From positions 100,798-164,797 of the forward strand of contig JAFSOA010000005.1 of the NCBI GenBank assembly GCA_017447265.1: 64,000 nucleotides of DNA, in the 5' to 3' direction. Source of the DNA: Bacteroidales bacterium (GTDB lineage Bacteria > Bacteroidota > Bacteroidia > Bacteroidales > UBA932). Position numbers and translations under genes: made by a program. Positions 7,718 through 16,878 of this stretch are shown here, piece after piece. The notes beneath the pieces were generated by a model. It was not told the origin of the DNA. It saw nothing but the letters and a program-made list of their open reading frames with translations, and did not search any database. Position 1 is the first letter of the stretch. Every line of letters begins with the position of its first letter.

Positions 7718-9435
7718 AGGCTTCAGATTACATAGTATCATTCTTTGAGCAGCGAGGCGTTAATGTGGTGTTTGGCTACATTGGCGGCATGATTACACAC
7801 ATAGTTGATTCGTTGGGGCAAAACGAAAACATGCGGTACATCCAGACCTACCACGAGCAGACGGCTGCTATTGCTGCTGAAGGCTATGCAATTGAGAGTG
7901 GAAAGTTTGGTGTTGCCATCTGTACCAGTGGGCCTGGCGTTACCAACATGATGACTGGTATAGCAGACGCATTCTTTGGGTCTATTCCTGTTATCTTTAT
8001 CTCGGGACAGGTTAATACTTATGAATATAAGTATGGTAAGCCCATCCGTCAGTTGGGTTTTCAAGAGATGGAAGTGGTGAATGTGGTAAAACCCATTACA
8101 AAATATGCCGTTTTACTGGACAAACCAGAAGACATTCGCTACGAATTGGAAAAGGCGGTCTATATTGCTACGCACGGGCGCAAAGGCCCGGTTGCTATTG
8201 ACCTGCCTATGAATATCTCACGTGCGGAGATTGATCCGGAAAAGCTGAAAGGTTACGTACCAGAGGTAGAGGAAGCCGCTACTATTCCTATTGCAGAGGT
8301 TATCAAATTGATAGAAAACGCAAAACGTCCTATCATTTTGTTAGGTGGAGGTGCTACTGGTGAGGGCGTGGATAAAAAACTAAATAAGTTCCTCGCCGAA
8401 ACCGGCATTCCTGTTATTACATCTCTGATGGGTCGAGGTATTATAGATGAAACCTATCCGCATTATGTTGGTATGGTCGGTAGTTATGGAAACCGTTGTG
8501 CAAACATGGCGGTAGCCAAAGCAGACCTCCTAATTACATTGGGTTCTCGTATGGATACTCGCCAGACTGGTGCTATGTATCAGGAGTTCTTGAAGGATGG
8601 TAAGATTATACATGTTGATTTAGATGAAAATGAACTGGATTATCACCGCCTGGAAAACCGTTTAAAGGTACACTCATCTGTTGCGGACTTCTTGAATGCC
8701 CTTGACAAGGAAACGATTACTTATCAAGATTATTCTAAATGGAATGCCTGGGTCGACAAGCTGAAAGAGAACTATTCGCAAGATAAGGAAGTCGAACGTT
8801 TTGTAGGTAATAAGGCTCCATATCAGTTATTGCAGCGATTGAACGATATTTCCAGAGAAGGTGATGTATTTACGGTAGATGTGGGGCAGAACCAGATGTG
8901 GTCTGCACAGACTTTAAAGCTTAAGAAAGGGCAGCGATTTGTGAATAGTGGTGGCCTTGCTCCTATGGGATTTGCAATGCCTGCTGCTATTGGAATTGCC
9001 TTTGCCAATCCTAAGAAGACGGTTTATTGCGTGACCGGTGATGGAGGTTTCCACATGGCCCTTCAGTCTATGCTCACCATTGCTCAATATAATCTGAATA
9101 TCAAGGTAGTTGTGATTAATAATTCTGCTCTTGGACTGATTACTCAATTCCAGCATCTGTATTTCAATGACAGGATGTATGGTACAACTAAGGTAAGTGG
9201 TTTTATCAATCCTGATCTCAAGAGTATAGCCAAGGCTTATGGCGTGCGTTACTTCGAATATACGAGTGATTCACTCAATGAGTTTGAAGCTGTGGAAGGT
9301 CCAGTATTGATTAATTATGTGGTTGAAGGTTTGACCACGGTAAGCCCTAAACTGGAATACAATAAGCCCATAGACAAACCTTCTCCTCAACTACCGGATG
9401 ATGAGTATCAGAGGGTGATGGACTCAATTGATTAA
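7714..9435 (+). CDS. ThDP-dependent acetolactate synthase-like enzyme, candidate YerE
   Basis: A 573-residue protein of the ThDP-dependent decarboxylase/acetohydroxyacid synthase family. The catalytic glutamate that activates ThDP is Glu48 in YHEQTAA. The cofactor motif begins GDGG at residues 442-445 and closes with NN at 469-470. A central domain (about 190-340, with LGGGATGEG) fits a nucleotide/FAD-binding domain. A housekeeping AHAS would not be expected in a sugar cluster. YerE of Yersinia pseudotuberculosis is a flavin-containing member that adds the two-carbon unit of pyruvate to CDP-4-keto-3,6-dideoxyglucose to make yersiniose. Position right behind rfbFHG supports that role; the assignment is an inference, the family is not. 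Confidence 0.75.
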   Translation: MKASDYIVSFFEQRGVNVVFGYIGGMITHIVDSLGQNENMRYIQTYHEQTAAIAAEGYAIESGKFGVAICTSGPGVTNMMTGIADAFFGSIPVIFISGQVNTYEYKYGKPIRQLGFQEMEVVNVVKPITKYAVLLDKPEDIRYELEKAVYIATHGRKGPVAIDLPMNISRAEIDPEKLKGYVPEVEEAATIPIAEVIKLIENAKRPIILLGGGATGEGVDKKLNKFLAETGIPVITSLMGRGIIDETYPHYVGMVGSYGNRCANMAVAKADLLITLGSRMDTRQTGAMYQEFLKDGKIIHVDLDENELDYHRLENRLKVHSSVADFLNALDKETITYQDYSKWNAWVDKLKENYSQDKEVERFVGNKAPYQLLQRLNDISREGDVFTVDVGQNQMWSAQTLKLKKGQRFVNSGGLAPMGFAMPAAIGIAFANPKKTVYCVTGDGGFHMALQSMLTIAQYNLNIKVVVINNSALGLITQFQHLYFNDRMYGTTKVSGFINPDLKSIAKAYGVRYFEYTSDSLNEFEAVEGPVLINYVVEGLTTVSPKLEYNKPIDKPSPQLPDDEYQRVMDSID

Positions 9436-9442
9436 GAAAGCA

Positions 9443-10360
9443 ATGACTTATTTCATTACAGGTGCTTCAAGTTTTATTGGCGTTGAATTATGCCGTTATC
9501 TTTCTGATAATGGGCATAGTGTGATTGCTATGTCACGCCGTGAGAATGAGTACTTGGAAGAAATAAAGAAGGACGGGCATTTACAGGTGTTCCGTGCGGA
9601 TATGCAGTCATTGTTTGATAAGGCAAAAGGTATAGCTGCAGACGTTTTTATTCACTTAGCCTGGGCGGGTACAACGCATGAAGATAGAAATACCCCCGCT
9701 ATCCATGAAGAGAATGTCCGCCTTTCTCTGGAATGTGTGAAGTTGGCAAAACAGATGGGCTGCCAGCTTTATGTAGATGCGGGCTCTCAGGCAGAGTATG
9801 GTATTGTTCCCAGAATACTAACTGAAGATACGCCTTGTAATCCTATTTCTGCATACGGAAAAGGTAAATTGAAGATGTATCAGGAATCAAGCATTCTGAC
9901 TAGAGAATTAGGGCTGAAGTATATCCATCTTCGTATTTTAAGTGTCTATGGCGAACACGACCATCCCGATACATTGATTATGCGTTCGTTGCGTAAAATG
10001 AGGGATGGTGTTCCTGTTGAGATTCGAAGTGGGGGGCAGAAATGGAATTACCTCTACGTTAAGGATGCTGCTCGGCAGATTGCTGAACTTTCATTCCATG
10101 CAGTTGCTGATGATCTATTTGTCAATGAAGTGTATAATATAGCTTCTTATGATACAAGGAAACTGAAGGACTTTGTTGTAGCTATGAAAGAGATAACCGG
10201 GTCTTTGAGCGAATTGTGTTTTGGGGTTTATGATAGAGAGCGGGATGCGAATCTAGAACCGGATATGCGAAAGACGGCTCAGTATGTGAAACCATTGACA
10301 GAAGGAATATTTGAGAATATAATCAAGCAAATGTATAACAAGATAAACATGAAGTTATGA
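9443..10360 (+). CDS. NAD(P)-dependent sugar reductase/epimerase (SDR), candidate YerF-like step
   Basis: A 305-residue extended SDR. The Rossmann loop reads TGASSFIG (residues 6-13) and the catalytic pair is in AYGKGK. I chose the ATG at 9443, eight bases after the ThDP enzyme stop; the upstream ATG at 9428 would overlap it. In CDP-3,6-dideoxyhexose pathways the last step is an SDR reducing either the C4 ketone (abequose or paratose synthase type) or, in yersiniose synthesis, the carbonyl of the attached acetyl branch (YerF). Following a YerE-like gene, the latter is likelier, but sequence alone cannot separate the two. Its stop overlaps the next start (ATGA at 10357). Confidence 0.7.
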   Translation: MTYFITGASSFIGVELCRYLSDNGHSVIAMSRRENEYLEEIKKDGHLQVFRADMQSLFDKAKGIAADVFIHLAWAGTTHEDRNTPAIHEENVRLSLECVKLAKQMGCQLYVDAGSQAEYGIVPRILTEDTPCNPISAYGKGKLKMYQESSILTRELGLKYIHLRILSVYGEHDHPDTLIMRSLRKMRDGVPVEIRSGGQKWNYLYVKDAARQIAELSFHAVADDLFVNEVYNIASYDTRKLKDFVVAMKEITGSLSELCFGVYDRERDANLEPDMRKTAQYVKPLTEGIFENIIKQMYNKINMKL

Positions 10361-11352
10361 CGGTTCTACTAAGTATATGTATACCGACATATAATAGGAT
10401 AGAAAAATTGAAACGACTTATCAATAGTTTATTATCTGTTGATGATGGACGATTTGATATTGTTGTTTCAAATAATAGCTCTACGGATGGTACTACAGAA
10501 TTCTTATCTTCTCTGCATGAAGACAAGTTGTTAATTGTTGAACAAAACGCTGTTCCGTCTTCAAGGAATATTGCTAACGCATTAATTTCAGCTAGAGGTA
10601 AATTTGCGTTGTTATTGTTGGATAAGGATCGAATAGATACTGAATACCTTCCTGGTTTATTGGATGAACTTGAGCATAATGATTCTTCGTTTGGGTATTG
10701 TTCATTATATGAGGGAAATTCCGCCAAAATATCTGAGCATATGCCTTGCTCTTTGAGTAGTTTTATCAAATTGTCCTATTCTTGTAATCATCCTTCTGGC
10801 TTTTTTTTTGAGTCCGAAAGATTGAGAATGGAGATAAATAAAACGGAAAAACTTATAGATGAGCAGTTCCCATTCGTTTATGATATTATTTTTGCGCATT
10901 TCGCATCTAGTTATAGCGGTTTAATAGTAAATATACCTGTTATTAGAACAGAGACAGAAGAAGAAGCTTCAGAAAGAGCAAGTCTGACATATCGAGAGGA
11001 TAATTTATGGTTTTCACCGCAGCAGACCATTAAACGTTATCAAATTTTTATAGATGATCTTGAAAGTTTGGGCATTAATGAATCGTGGTTATTGTTGATG
11101 AGGAAAACGTTAGTGAAAAGATGTTTCATTGATAGTATGTCAGGATATGCTCGAATAATGGCAAATGAAAATATTTGCAAACATTATGGCATATCTCCAA
11201 AGAGATTAACGATGCGAGAATTGTTAAATAATGGGAAGCAGGTATTTAGTCAATTAAAGATCGGCAGAAGCTTAAGCCCAGTCTTGATGATTAGATTTTT
11301 TTTATCGAGTATTGTAGTATCACTTCGGACTCATACAATCAAATGGTCATAG
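10357..11352 (+). CDS. Family 2 glycosyltransferase
   Basis: A 331-residue cytoplasmic GT-A fold enzyme. It opens with LSICIPTYNRIEKLKRLI, the classical GT2 nucleotide-sugar binding strand, followed by VVSNNSSTDGT and the acidic LLLLDKDR near residue 87, which takes the place of the DXD motif. The C-terminal half is unusual for the family and rich in charged residues, with no clear membrane segment. It overlaps the reductase by 4 bp. It probably adds one residue, perhaps the branched dideoxy sugar, to the lipid-linked repeat unit. Donor and acceptor are unknown. Confidence 0.8.
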   Translation: MTVLLSICIPTYNRIEKLKRLINSLLSVDDGRFDIVVSNNSSTDGTTEFLSSLHEDKLLIVEQNAVPSSRNIANALISARGKFALLLLDKDRIDTEYLPGLLDELEHNDSSFGYCSLYEGNSAKISEHMPCSLSSFIKLSYSCNHPSGFFFESERLRMEINKTEKLIDEQFPFVYDIIFAHFASSYSGLIVNIPVIRTETEEEASERASLTYREDNLWFSPQQTIKRYQIFIDDLESLGINESWLLLMRKTLVKRCFIDSMSGYARIMANENICKHYGISPKRLTMRELLNNGKQVFSQLKIGRSLSPVLMIRFFLSSIVVSLRTHTIKWS

Positions 11353-11368
11353 TTTTGCAGTAATATAG

Positions 11369-11376
11369 TATTTTTG
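11369..11376 (+). promoter_or_regulatory. Possible Bacteroidetes -7 element
   Basis: TATTTTTG fits the TAnnTTTG consensus and lies 8 bases before the ATG at 11385, in one of the few gaps (32 bp) inside the polysaccharide cluster. The only upstream TTTTG (11353-11357) is too close for a standard -33 element, so this is a weak call. Confidence 0.3.
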
Positions 11377-11384
11377 TCATTATT

Positions 11385-12275
11385 ATGAAGATAAGTATCA
11401 TAGGAAGTAATGGATTTCTTTCAACGGCAATAGCAAGATATTGCAATGAAAGAGGCTGGAAAATAGACGTTTACGGATTAGTCGCTCCTTTGAATCATCA
11501 ATATGACCGTTTTTATTATATTGATTTGATGAAAGACAATGTTGATGTTCATAATTTACTCGACAGTACGATGGTTATCTATGCCGCTGGCGCGGGTATC
11601 CAATCAAATAGGAGGGATGATACTTCAATGATATTTCGTTTGAATGTCGGTGTTCCTGTAAATATTTGCAATGAACTAAAGAAAAATTCTTTCGAAGGTA
11701 TAATGATTACCTTTGGGTCATATTTTGAAATTGGTGAAATTAACTCGCATCGTGCATTCACTGAGGAAGAGATTCTTTCTTCTATCAGTCCTGCTCCTAA
11801 TGAGTATGTAATCTCCAAGCGGATGTTCAGTTGTTTCGTTTCTTCCTATAAGCATCCTTTTCGGCATTGGCATTTTTATTTGCCTACCATCTATGGAGAG
11901 GGGGAGAATCCTATCCGATTAATTCCTTATACAATTAATTCAATAAGGAGCAATAATCCGATCAAGTACACCTCGGGCTTTCAAACTCGGCAATATATTT
12001 ATGTAAATGACTTGCCAGATTTATTATTTCTATCCGTGGATAAGAATTTGCCATCGGGTGTTTATAATGTGCCAGGTAAAGAAACTTTAACAGTAAGAGA
12101 AATTGTAACATTAATTCACCTTTATTTTGAAAGAGATGTCCCGGAGAATTGTTTCGGGGCAGAACAAAGAGATGATGTTGGTATGAGTTATCTGGCGCTC
12201 AATTGCGAAAAACTGACAAAATTAACAGGGTTTTCTCCGTCAACCTGCCTAAAGGATGTGATAAAGCTTTATTGA
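11385..12275 (+). CDS. NAD-dependent epimerase/dehydratase-like SDR
   Basis: A 296-residue extended SDR. The Rossmann loop reads GSNGFLS (residues 7-13), so the third glycine of GxxGxxG is replaced by serine. A YVISK sequence supplies the YxxxK pair. The body (FQTRQYIYVNDL, GVYNVPG) resembles nucleotide-sugar reductases of O-antigen clusters. It follows a 32-bp gap that may hold a promoter. Substrate unknown. It could be a second reduction or epimerisation step of the CDP-sugar path, or act on a different sugar. The altered loop is tolerated in some SDRs. Confidence 0.7.
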   Translation: MKISIIGSNGFLSTAIARYCNERGWKIDVYGLVAPLNHQYDRFYYIDLMKDNVDVHNLLDSTMVIYAAGAGIQSNRRDDTSMIFRLNVGVPVNICNELKKNSFEGIMITFGSYFEIGEINSHRAFTEEEILSSISPAPNEYVISKRMFSCFVSSYKHPFRHWHFYLPTIYGEGENPIRLIPYTINSIRSNNPIKYTSGFQTRQYIYVNDLPDLLFLSVDKNLPSGVYNVPGKETLTVREIVTLIHLYFERDVPENCFGAEQRDDVGMSYLALNCEKLTKLTGFSPSTCLKDVIKLY

Positions 12276-12284
12276 TTATTTGAT

Positions 12285-13217
12285 ATGAAGCCATTATTAT
12301 CCATTTGTATCCCTATCTATAATAGGGCTTTTTTTCTTGATCAGACACTAGGGGTATTTCTTCAGGAAAAAGAGTTGTTCAATAATGACGTACAATTGTT
12401 TATATCTGATAATTGTTCAACTGAGGATTTATGGCTGATATGTAAAAAATATCAAGATTTAGGTTTAAATCTGCAATATCACCGTAATGATGAAAATATT
12501 GGAATGGATGGTAACTTTACCATTTGTTTTAATAAGGCTATTGGCAAATATGTGCTATTGCTAGGTAGCGACGATATCCCATTGCCCGGTTTTGTCAAAA
12601 TGATTGTCGGCTTTCTTTCTGAGGATGACTATGGACTGGTTCACTTAAAGATTCATAAGAACAATAATGCGGTTCTGACGAAGTATCAAGACCATGATTC
12701 TTTTATGAAGGATGTGAATTATTGGATCACATTTATCAGTGCAAATGTTGTTTCTTCGAAATATGTCAAAGACATTGAATGGGCTCGTTTCGAAAAATCA
12801 ATGATCTGTCAGGTCCCTCTATATATGGAAGCATCCTGTAGGAGTGAAAATAACGCTATCTTGTATGGGAAGTTCTATCAAGAGGGGAATGATGCCAAGA
12901 ATAATGGAGGATATCACATATTCTCCGTGTTCGTTGAGAATCTGTTCGCCATAATATCAACATATGTACAGAATGGTTATTTGTCTCAAAAGACATTGGA
13001 ATCGATAAAAAAATCAGAATATTGCGAATTCCTTGTTCGTTATATAGTGGAATGTTTAATATTTAAGCGTAATGATCGATTTGATATTGAGGGTAGCTGG
13101 CAAATTTTGTGGAGATATTATGGACATAAACCATATGCTTATTTCTATTTAGCTGTTGAATTTCTACGTCGTTGCTCAGAATTATTGCTGAAATATTTGA
13201 AGAATCTATTTAATTAA
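12285..13217 (+). CDS. Family 2 glycosyltransferase
   Basis: A 310-residue GT2 enzyme. It starts [15 protein letters not shown], continues with [11 protein letters not shown], and has the metal/nucleotide motif [11 protein letters not shown] near residue 90, which is the DXD equivalent. The C-terminal third is less conserved and ends in a slightly hydrophobic helix (residues about 283-306) that may touch the membrane. It lies 9 bp after the SDR and 7 bp before the acyltransferase, in the same presumed transcript. Its sugar cannot be predicted. Confidence 0.8.
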   Translation: MKPLLSICIPIYNRAFFLDQTLGVFLQEKELFNNDVQLFISDNCSTEDLWLICKKYQDLGLNLQYHRNDENIGMDGNFTICFNKAIGKYVLLLGSDDIPLPGFVKMIVGFLSEDDYGLVHLKIHKNNNAVLTKYQDHDSFMKDVNYWITFISANVVSSKYVKDIEWARFEKSMICQVPLYMEASCRSENNAILYGKFYQEGNDAKNNGGYHIFSVFVENLFAIISTYVQNGYLSQKTLESIKKSEYCEFLVRYIVECLIFKRNDRFDIEGSWQILWRYYGHKPYAYFYLAVEFLRRCSELLLKYLKNLFN

Positions 13218-13224
13218 AGAAGGA

Positions 13225-13875
13225 ATGAAGAAACTATTGAAAGCCATAGCTTCTGTATTGATGTGGACATGGGGCATATTGTATCCCTACCGGGCTAGTA
13301 ATCGTTGGAAATGGTTTAAAAATCATTTATATACGCTATGGATCAGCCGGTTTCTGGGGGGTCTGGGCGATAATTCATTTGTGTGCTACCCTTGCTTGCT
13401 CGAGGGTGGGGGGACAAAACATATTTCAATAGGAGATAATACATGCATTCAGGCCCATATGGTTTTGGGGTGTTGGGAACAGTATGTGTCTCAAGATTGC
13501 ATACAAACTTTTTCCCCCGAAATTATTATCGGTTCGAATTGTAATATTGGTGAATATTGTCAGATAGCCGCTTGCAATAAAGTTATTATTGGGGATGGCT
13601 TGTTGACAGGGAGATTTGTGTATATCGGTGATAATAGCCATGGTGGTCTCTCTAAGGAAGAAGCCGCGATTCCTCCAGTTAAAAGGCGTCTGGAATCTAA
13701 GGGAGATATTGTGATTGGAAAGAATGTTTGGATAGGAGATAAAGTGACGATAGTTTCGGGTGTCACTATCGGTGACAATGCCATTATTGGGGCAAATAGT
13801 GTAGTGACTCATGATGTGCCGAGTAATTGTATAGTTGGGGGAGTCCCTGCGAAATTGTTGAAAGTACTTGAATAA
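13225..13875 (+). CDS. Left-handed beta-helix (hexapeptide) acyltransferase
   Basis: A 216-residue protein built largely of hexapeptide repeats: [43 protein letters not shown]. They form a trimeric left-handed beta-helix as in WbbJ/maltose O-acetyltransferases. The loop with GDNSHGG supplies the likely catalytic histidine. It ends with VPAKLLK, the usual C-terminal cap. The N-terminal 40 residues are basic and partly hydrophobic. It probably O-acetylates a sugar of the repeat unit using acetyl-CoA. The fold is certain, the acceptor unknown. Confidence 0.85.
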   Translation: MKKLLKAIASVLMWTWGILYPYRASNRWKWFKNHLYTLWISRFLGGLGDNSFVCYPCLLEGGGTKHISIGDNTCIQAHMVLGCWEQYVSQDCIQTFSPEIIIGSNCNIGEYCQIAACNKVIIGDGLLTGRFVYIGDNSHGGLSKEEAAIPPVKRRLESKGDIVIGKNVWIGDKVTIVSGVTIGDNAIIGANSVVTHDVPSNCIVGGVPAKLLKVLE

Positions 13876-13890
13876 TAGCTGAGGTTGAAA

Positions 13891-15102
13891 ATGGACAATG
13901 CTGTATTTACTGTTTGTGCGAAGAATTATTTGGCGCAGGCTCTTTCTCTGAGGGAATCAACGCGTAAGTACAATGATGCGGATTTTTATATATTTCTAGC
14001 TGATGATAGGCTAGGGCTTACTATTCCCGATGTTGTAGACTTGGATGATGAATGGATTCCAAATTGGAAATCAATGGCATTCAAATATGATGTTATTGAA
14101 TTTAATACTTCAATCAAGCCTTTTTGTATCAAAAAATTGTTTTCTATGGGGTATAAGAAGGTTATTTATTTGGATCCGGACATTTATGTGTATAGCTCAT
14201 TGGCATATGTCTATAATCTATTAGATGAATATTCCGTTGTTTTGACCCCTCACCGATGTGAGATGCTATTGAACCAAGTCGGTTTCATTAGTGAGGAAAT
14301 GTGTCTTGAAGTAGGAATCTACAATCTCGGGTTTATCGCGGTAAAGAACTCTTCTGTAGGGCTGAGTATTATGGATTGGTGGTGTAAGAGATTGAAAGAT
14401 AGATGCTATGTCGAGAAGAATGATTCCTTATTTGTTGATCAAAAGTGGATGAATTTTATCCCTGGGTTTTTCCCCAATGATATTTTTCTTTCCCATCATT
14501 TGGGTATGAATGTGGCAATGTGGAATCTTCAGGAGAGAGAGATTGTTTCTAAAGATAATGAGTATTATATCATAAACCGCAATAATCCATTAGATAGTTA
14601 TCCCCTTCTTTTCTTTCACTTCTCTGGATATAGTCCACTTTGGCCAGAAAGGTTGGATAAGAGGAATGAAGTTCTTACTACAATTACAAATCCAGAGTTA
14701 GAGCCATTGATAAAAGAGTATTGTGCGTGTGAATTAAGAAATCATTTTATGGAATATCATAAAATGGAGTATTCATATAGTGTCTATAGCAATAATGAGC
14801 AAATTCTGCCTCTTCACAGGCGCTTATACGGTTCTTGTCTTCAGGAATTCGGTGAAGGCATAGATCCATTTGATGTGTCGAATAGCGTCTATAAAAGTTT
14901 AAGGAAGAAAGGACTAATTTCTCATGAGTTGTTAAAACAAACGAAGGAGAATATAAAGAAAGATTATAGCAAGGAGGAGAAAAAGTTGAAATGTTTTTTG
15001 CGCTTTTTCCTTAAGCTATTTGGCGCGAAGCGGTATACAAATCTCATTAAGGCCTGTAATAAAGTGGGCGTTATGAGTTATCATAGCTTTTTAATGGAAT
15101 GA
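13891..15102 (+). CDS. GT8-like glycosyltransferase
   Basis: A 403-residue protein. The N-terminus (VFTVCAKNYLAQALSLRES) and the motif KVIYLDPDIYVY near residue 95 give the D-x-D metal site of GT8-like enzymes, where lipopolysaccharide hexosyltransferases read DxD in the same place. The region HNLG/VAMWNL with PLLFFHFSGYSP resembles bacterial glycosyltransferases of this type. The C-terminal 130 residues are charged and helical. I chose the ATG at 13891 rather than the TTG at 13885. It is the last + strand gene of the cluster and is convergent with the next gene. Confidence 0.7.
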   Translation: MDNAVFTVCAKNYLAQALSLRESTRKYNDADFYIFLADDRLGLTIPDVVDLDDEWIPNWKSMAFKYDVIEFNTSIKPFCIKKLFSMGYKKVIYLDPDIYVYSSLAYVYNLLDEYSVVLTPHRCEMLLNQVGFISEEMCLEVGIYNLGFIAVKNSSVGLSIMDWWCKRLKDRCYVEKNDSLFVDQKWMNFIPGFFPNDIFLSHHLGMNVAMWNLQEREIVSKDNEYYIINRNNPLDSYPLLFFHFSGYSPLWPERLDKRNEVLTTITNPELEPLIKEYCACELRNHFMEYHKMEYSYSVYSNNEQILPLHRRLYGSCLQEFGEGIDPFDVSNSVYKSLRKKGLISHELLKQTKENIKKDYSKEEKKLKCFLRFFLKLFGAKRYTNLIKACNKVGVMSYHSFLME

Positions 15103-15125
15103 ATTGAAGAATCGCGTATGAAGAA

Positions 15126-15926
15126 TTAAAGAGGTTTGTAATACCTGGCGATTAAACGAAGAATTGGCTGAGAGAGAAAGTTGGGCAGGTATTTTTTGAA
15201 TGAAATCACTATCTTCTTGTGGCGGAACATCTTTTTTCTTTCTGCTTCAATGTCCATACCCCGCGCCTCGAGAATGGAATAGTGTTCTCGGGCTGAATCA
15301 AGCATATTTTCGTAAGTCGTTCCGCTTCGCATTTCAAGCATTGCAATCTTACGGTCAATGTGAAGGAATTTGTGACCAGCAAGTGCTAAACTAGATAGTT
15401 GTTCGTAGTCGGCCGCATAGCGATAGTGTGTATCAAAAGGATGCTCCCGGAGTAGGGAAGTGCGGACGAAAGTGGATTGATGAAATACAGACATCCTGTG
15501 AGGAAGGTCTTCCGGTTTGGAAACGTTCGGAAAGGTGCCGTATTCGTAAATCATCAGCGCGTCGCCACAAATGGCATCCGCTTCCGGATGAGCCTCGATA
15601 AAACTTGCCACGTCGGTCAAAACCAGCTCATCAACAAATACATCATCAGCATTCATGAAGAGAACCCAATCGCCGGTCGCCAGACTTGCGCCCTTGTTCA
15701 TGGCATCATATAGTCCCTTGTCCGGCTCGCTGACGATGCGGCCGTGGCGTTCGATTTGGCCGCGGTAGTGATCCACGACAGCCATCGTATTGTCCTTGCT
15801 GGCTCCATCAATGATCAGATACTCCAATTTGTCGTAGGTTTGCGAAACGACAGATTGGATGGTCTTTTCAACGACATTCGCAGCATTGAAAGTAACAGTG
15901 ATGATGGATATGACGGGCTGGTTCAT
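15126..15926 (-). CDS. Family 2 glycosyltransferase (WcaA/WfgS type)
   Basis: A 266-residue GT2 enzyme with ISIITVTFNAANVVEKTI at the N-terminus, LEYLIIDGASKDNT, and the nucleotide site LFMNADDVF near residue 97. The pattern with FHQSTFVR matches colanic-acid/O-antigen GT2 enzymes that transfer GlcNAc, galactose or fucose. I chose the ATG at 15926, four bases after the fcl stop. The longer reading from 16019 would run through fcl. It is the last gene of the minus-strand operon and its GC is intermediate. Together with gmd and fcl a fucose-containing glycan is plausible. Confidence 0.85.
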   Translation of the reverse strand: MNQPVISIITVTFNAANVVEKTIQSVVSQTYDKLEYLIIDGASKDNTMAVVDHYRGQIERHGRIVSEPDKGLYDAMNKGASLATGDWVLFMNADDVFVDELVLTDVASFIEAHPEADAICGDALMIYEYGTFPNVSKPEDLPHRMSVFHQSTFVRTSLLREHPFDTHYRYAADYEQLSSLALAGHKFLHIDRKIAMLEMRSGTTYENMLDSAREHYSILEARGMDIEAERKKMFRHKKIVISFKKYLPNFLSQPILRLIARYYKPL

Positions 15927-15930
15927 GGCA

Positions 15931-16878
15931 TTATCTTTCCGCACGCATCGGGTTATTGAGGAAATCCATGTAGGCCAGACGGATACCATCTTCGAGTTCC
16001 GTCTTATAGGTCCAGCCAAGGGCGGTTGCCTTGGAGACGTCCAGGAGCTTGCGGGGGGTGCCGTTGGGACGGGTGGTGTCCCACTCTATGCGGCCCTTGT
16101 AGCCTACCACCTTGGCCACCAGCTCGGTGAGGGCACGGATGGTGAGCTCCTTGCCCGTGCCGGCATTGACGGTTTCGTTGCCGCTGTAGTTGTTCATCAA
16201 GAACACACAGAGGTTGGCCAGATCATCCACATAGAGGAATTCACGGAGCGGGCTGCCGTCGCCCCAGCAGGTGACGGACTCCAGGCCGGCCTCCTTGGCC
16301 TCGTGGAAGCGACGGATGAGGGCCGGGAGCACGTGGGAGTGCTCGGGATGGTAGTTGTCGTTGGGGCCGTAGAGGTTGGTGGGCATCACGGAGATGTAGT
16401 CCGTGCCGTACTGGCGGTTCAGGAACTCGCAATACTTGAGGCCGGAGATCTTGGCCAGGGCGTAGGCTTCGTTGGTCTTCTCCAGCTCGCCGGTGAGCAG
16501 GCAGCTCTCGGGCATGGGCTGGGGTGCCATCCGCGGGTAGATGCAGCTGGAGCCCAGGAACTCGAGTTTCTTGCAGCCATTCTTCCACGCCGCATGGATG
16601 ACGTTCATCTCCAGGATCATGTTGTCGTACATGAAGTCAGCCAGAGCGCTCTGGTTGGCCACAATGCCGCCCACCTTGGCGGCTGCCAGGAACACGTACT
16701 CGGGCTTCTCCTGAGCGAAGAAGGCTTCCACTTGGTCCTGACGCGTGAGGTCCAACTCTTTGTGCGTCCGGGTAATGATGTTGGTGTAGCCTTGCCGCTG
16801 CAGCTCGCGCACAATGGCGGAGCCTACCATGCCACGATGCCCTGCAACATAAATCTTACTATTCTTCTCCATGTGCAT
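15931..16878 (-). CDS. fcl: GDP-L-fucose synthase
   Basis: A 315-residue extended SDR that epimerises C3 and C5 and reduces C4 of GDP-4-keto-6-deoxymannose to GDP-L-fucose with NADPH. Diagnostic stretches are [28 protein letters not shown] and [13 protein letters not shown], the last holding the YxxxK pair. Length is normal for the family. It overlaps gmd by about 20 bp (start at 16878, or 16872 if the third codon is used). With gmd it makes GDP-fucose from GDP-mannose, for surface glycans. In Bacteroidales this can also feed protein O-glycosylation. Confidence 0.95.
   Translation of the reverse strand: MHMEKNSKIYVAGHRGMVGSAIVRELQRQGYTNIITRTHKELDLTRQDQVEAFFAQEKPEYVFLAAAKVGGIVANQSALADFMYDNMILEMNVIHAAWKNGCKKLEFLGSSCIYPRMAPQPMPESCLLTGELEKTNEAYALAKISGLKYCEFLNRQYGTDYISVMPTNLYGPNDNYHPEHSHVLPALIRRFHEAKEAGLESVTCWGDGSPLREFLYVDDLANLCVFLMNNYSGNETVNAGTGKELTIRALTELVAKVVGYKGRIEWDTTRPNGTPRKLLDVSKATALGWTYKTELEDGIRLAYMDFLNNPMRAER

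Noticed and set aside
7714-9435. Housekeeping acetolactate synthase large subunit (ilvB)
   Set aside because: No small-subunit gene or other branched-chain genes are nearby, it overlaps rfbG by 4 bp, and it shares the cluster's base composition.
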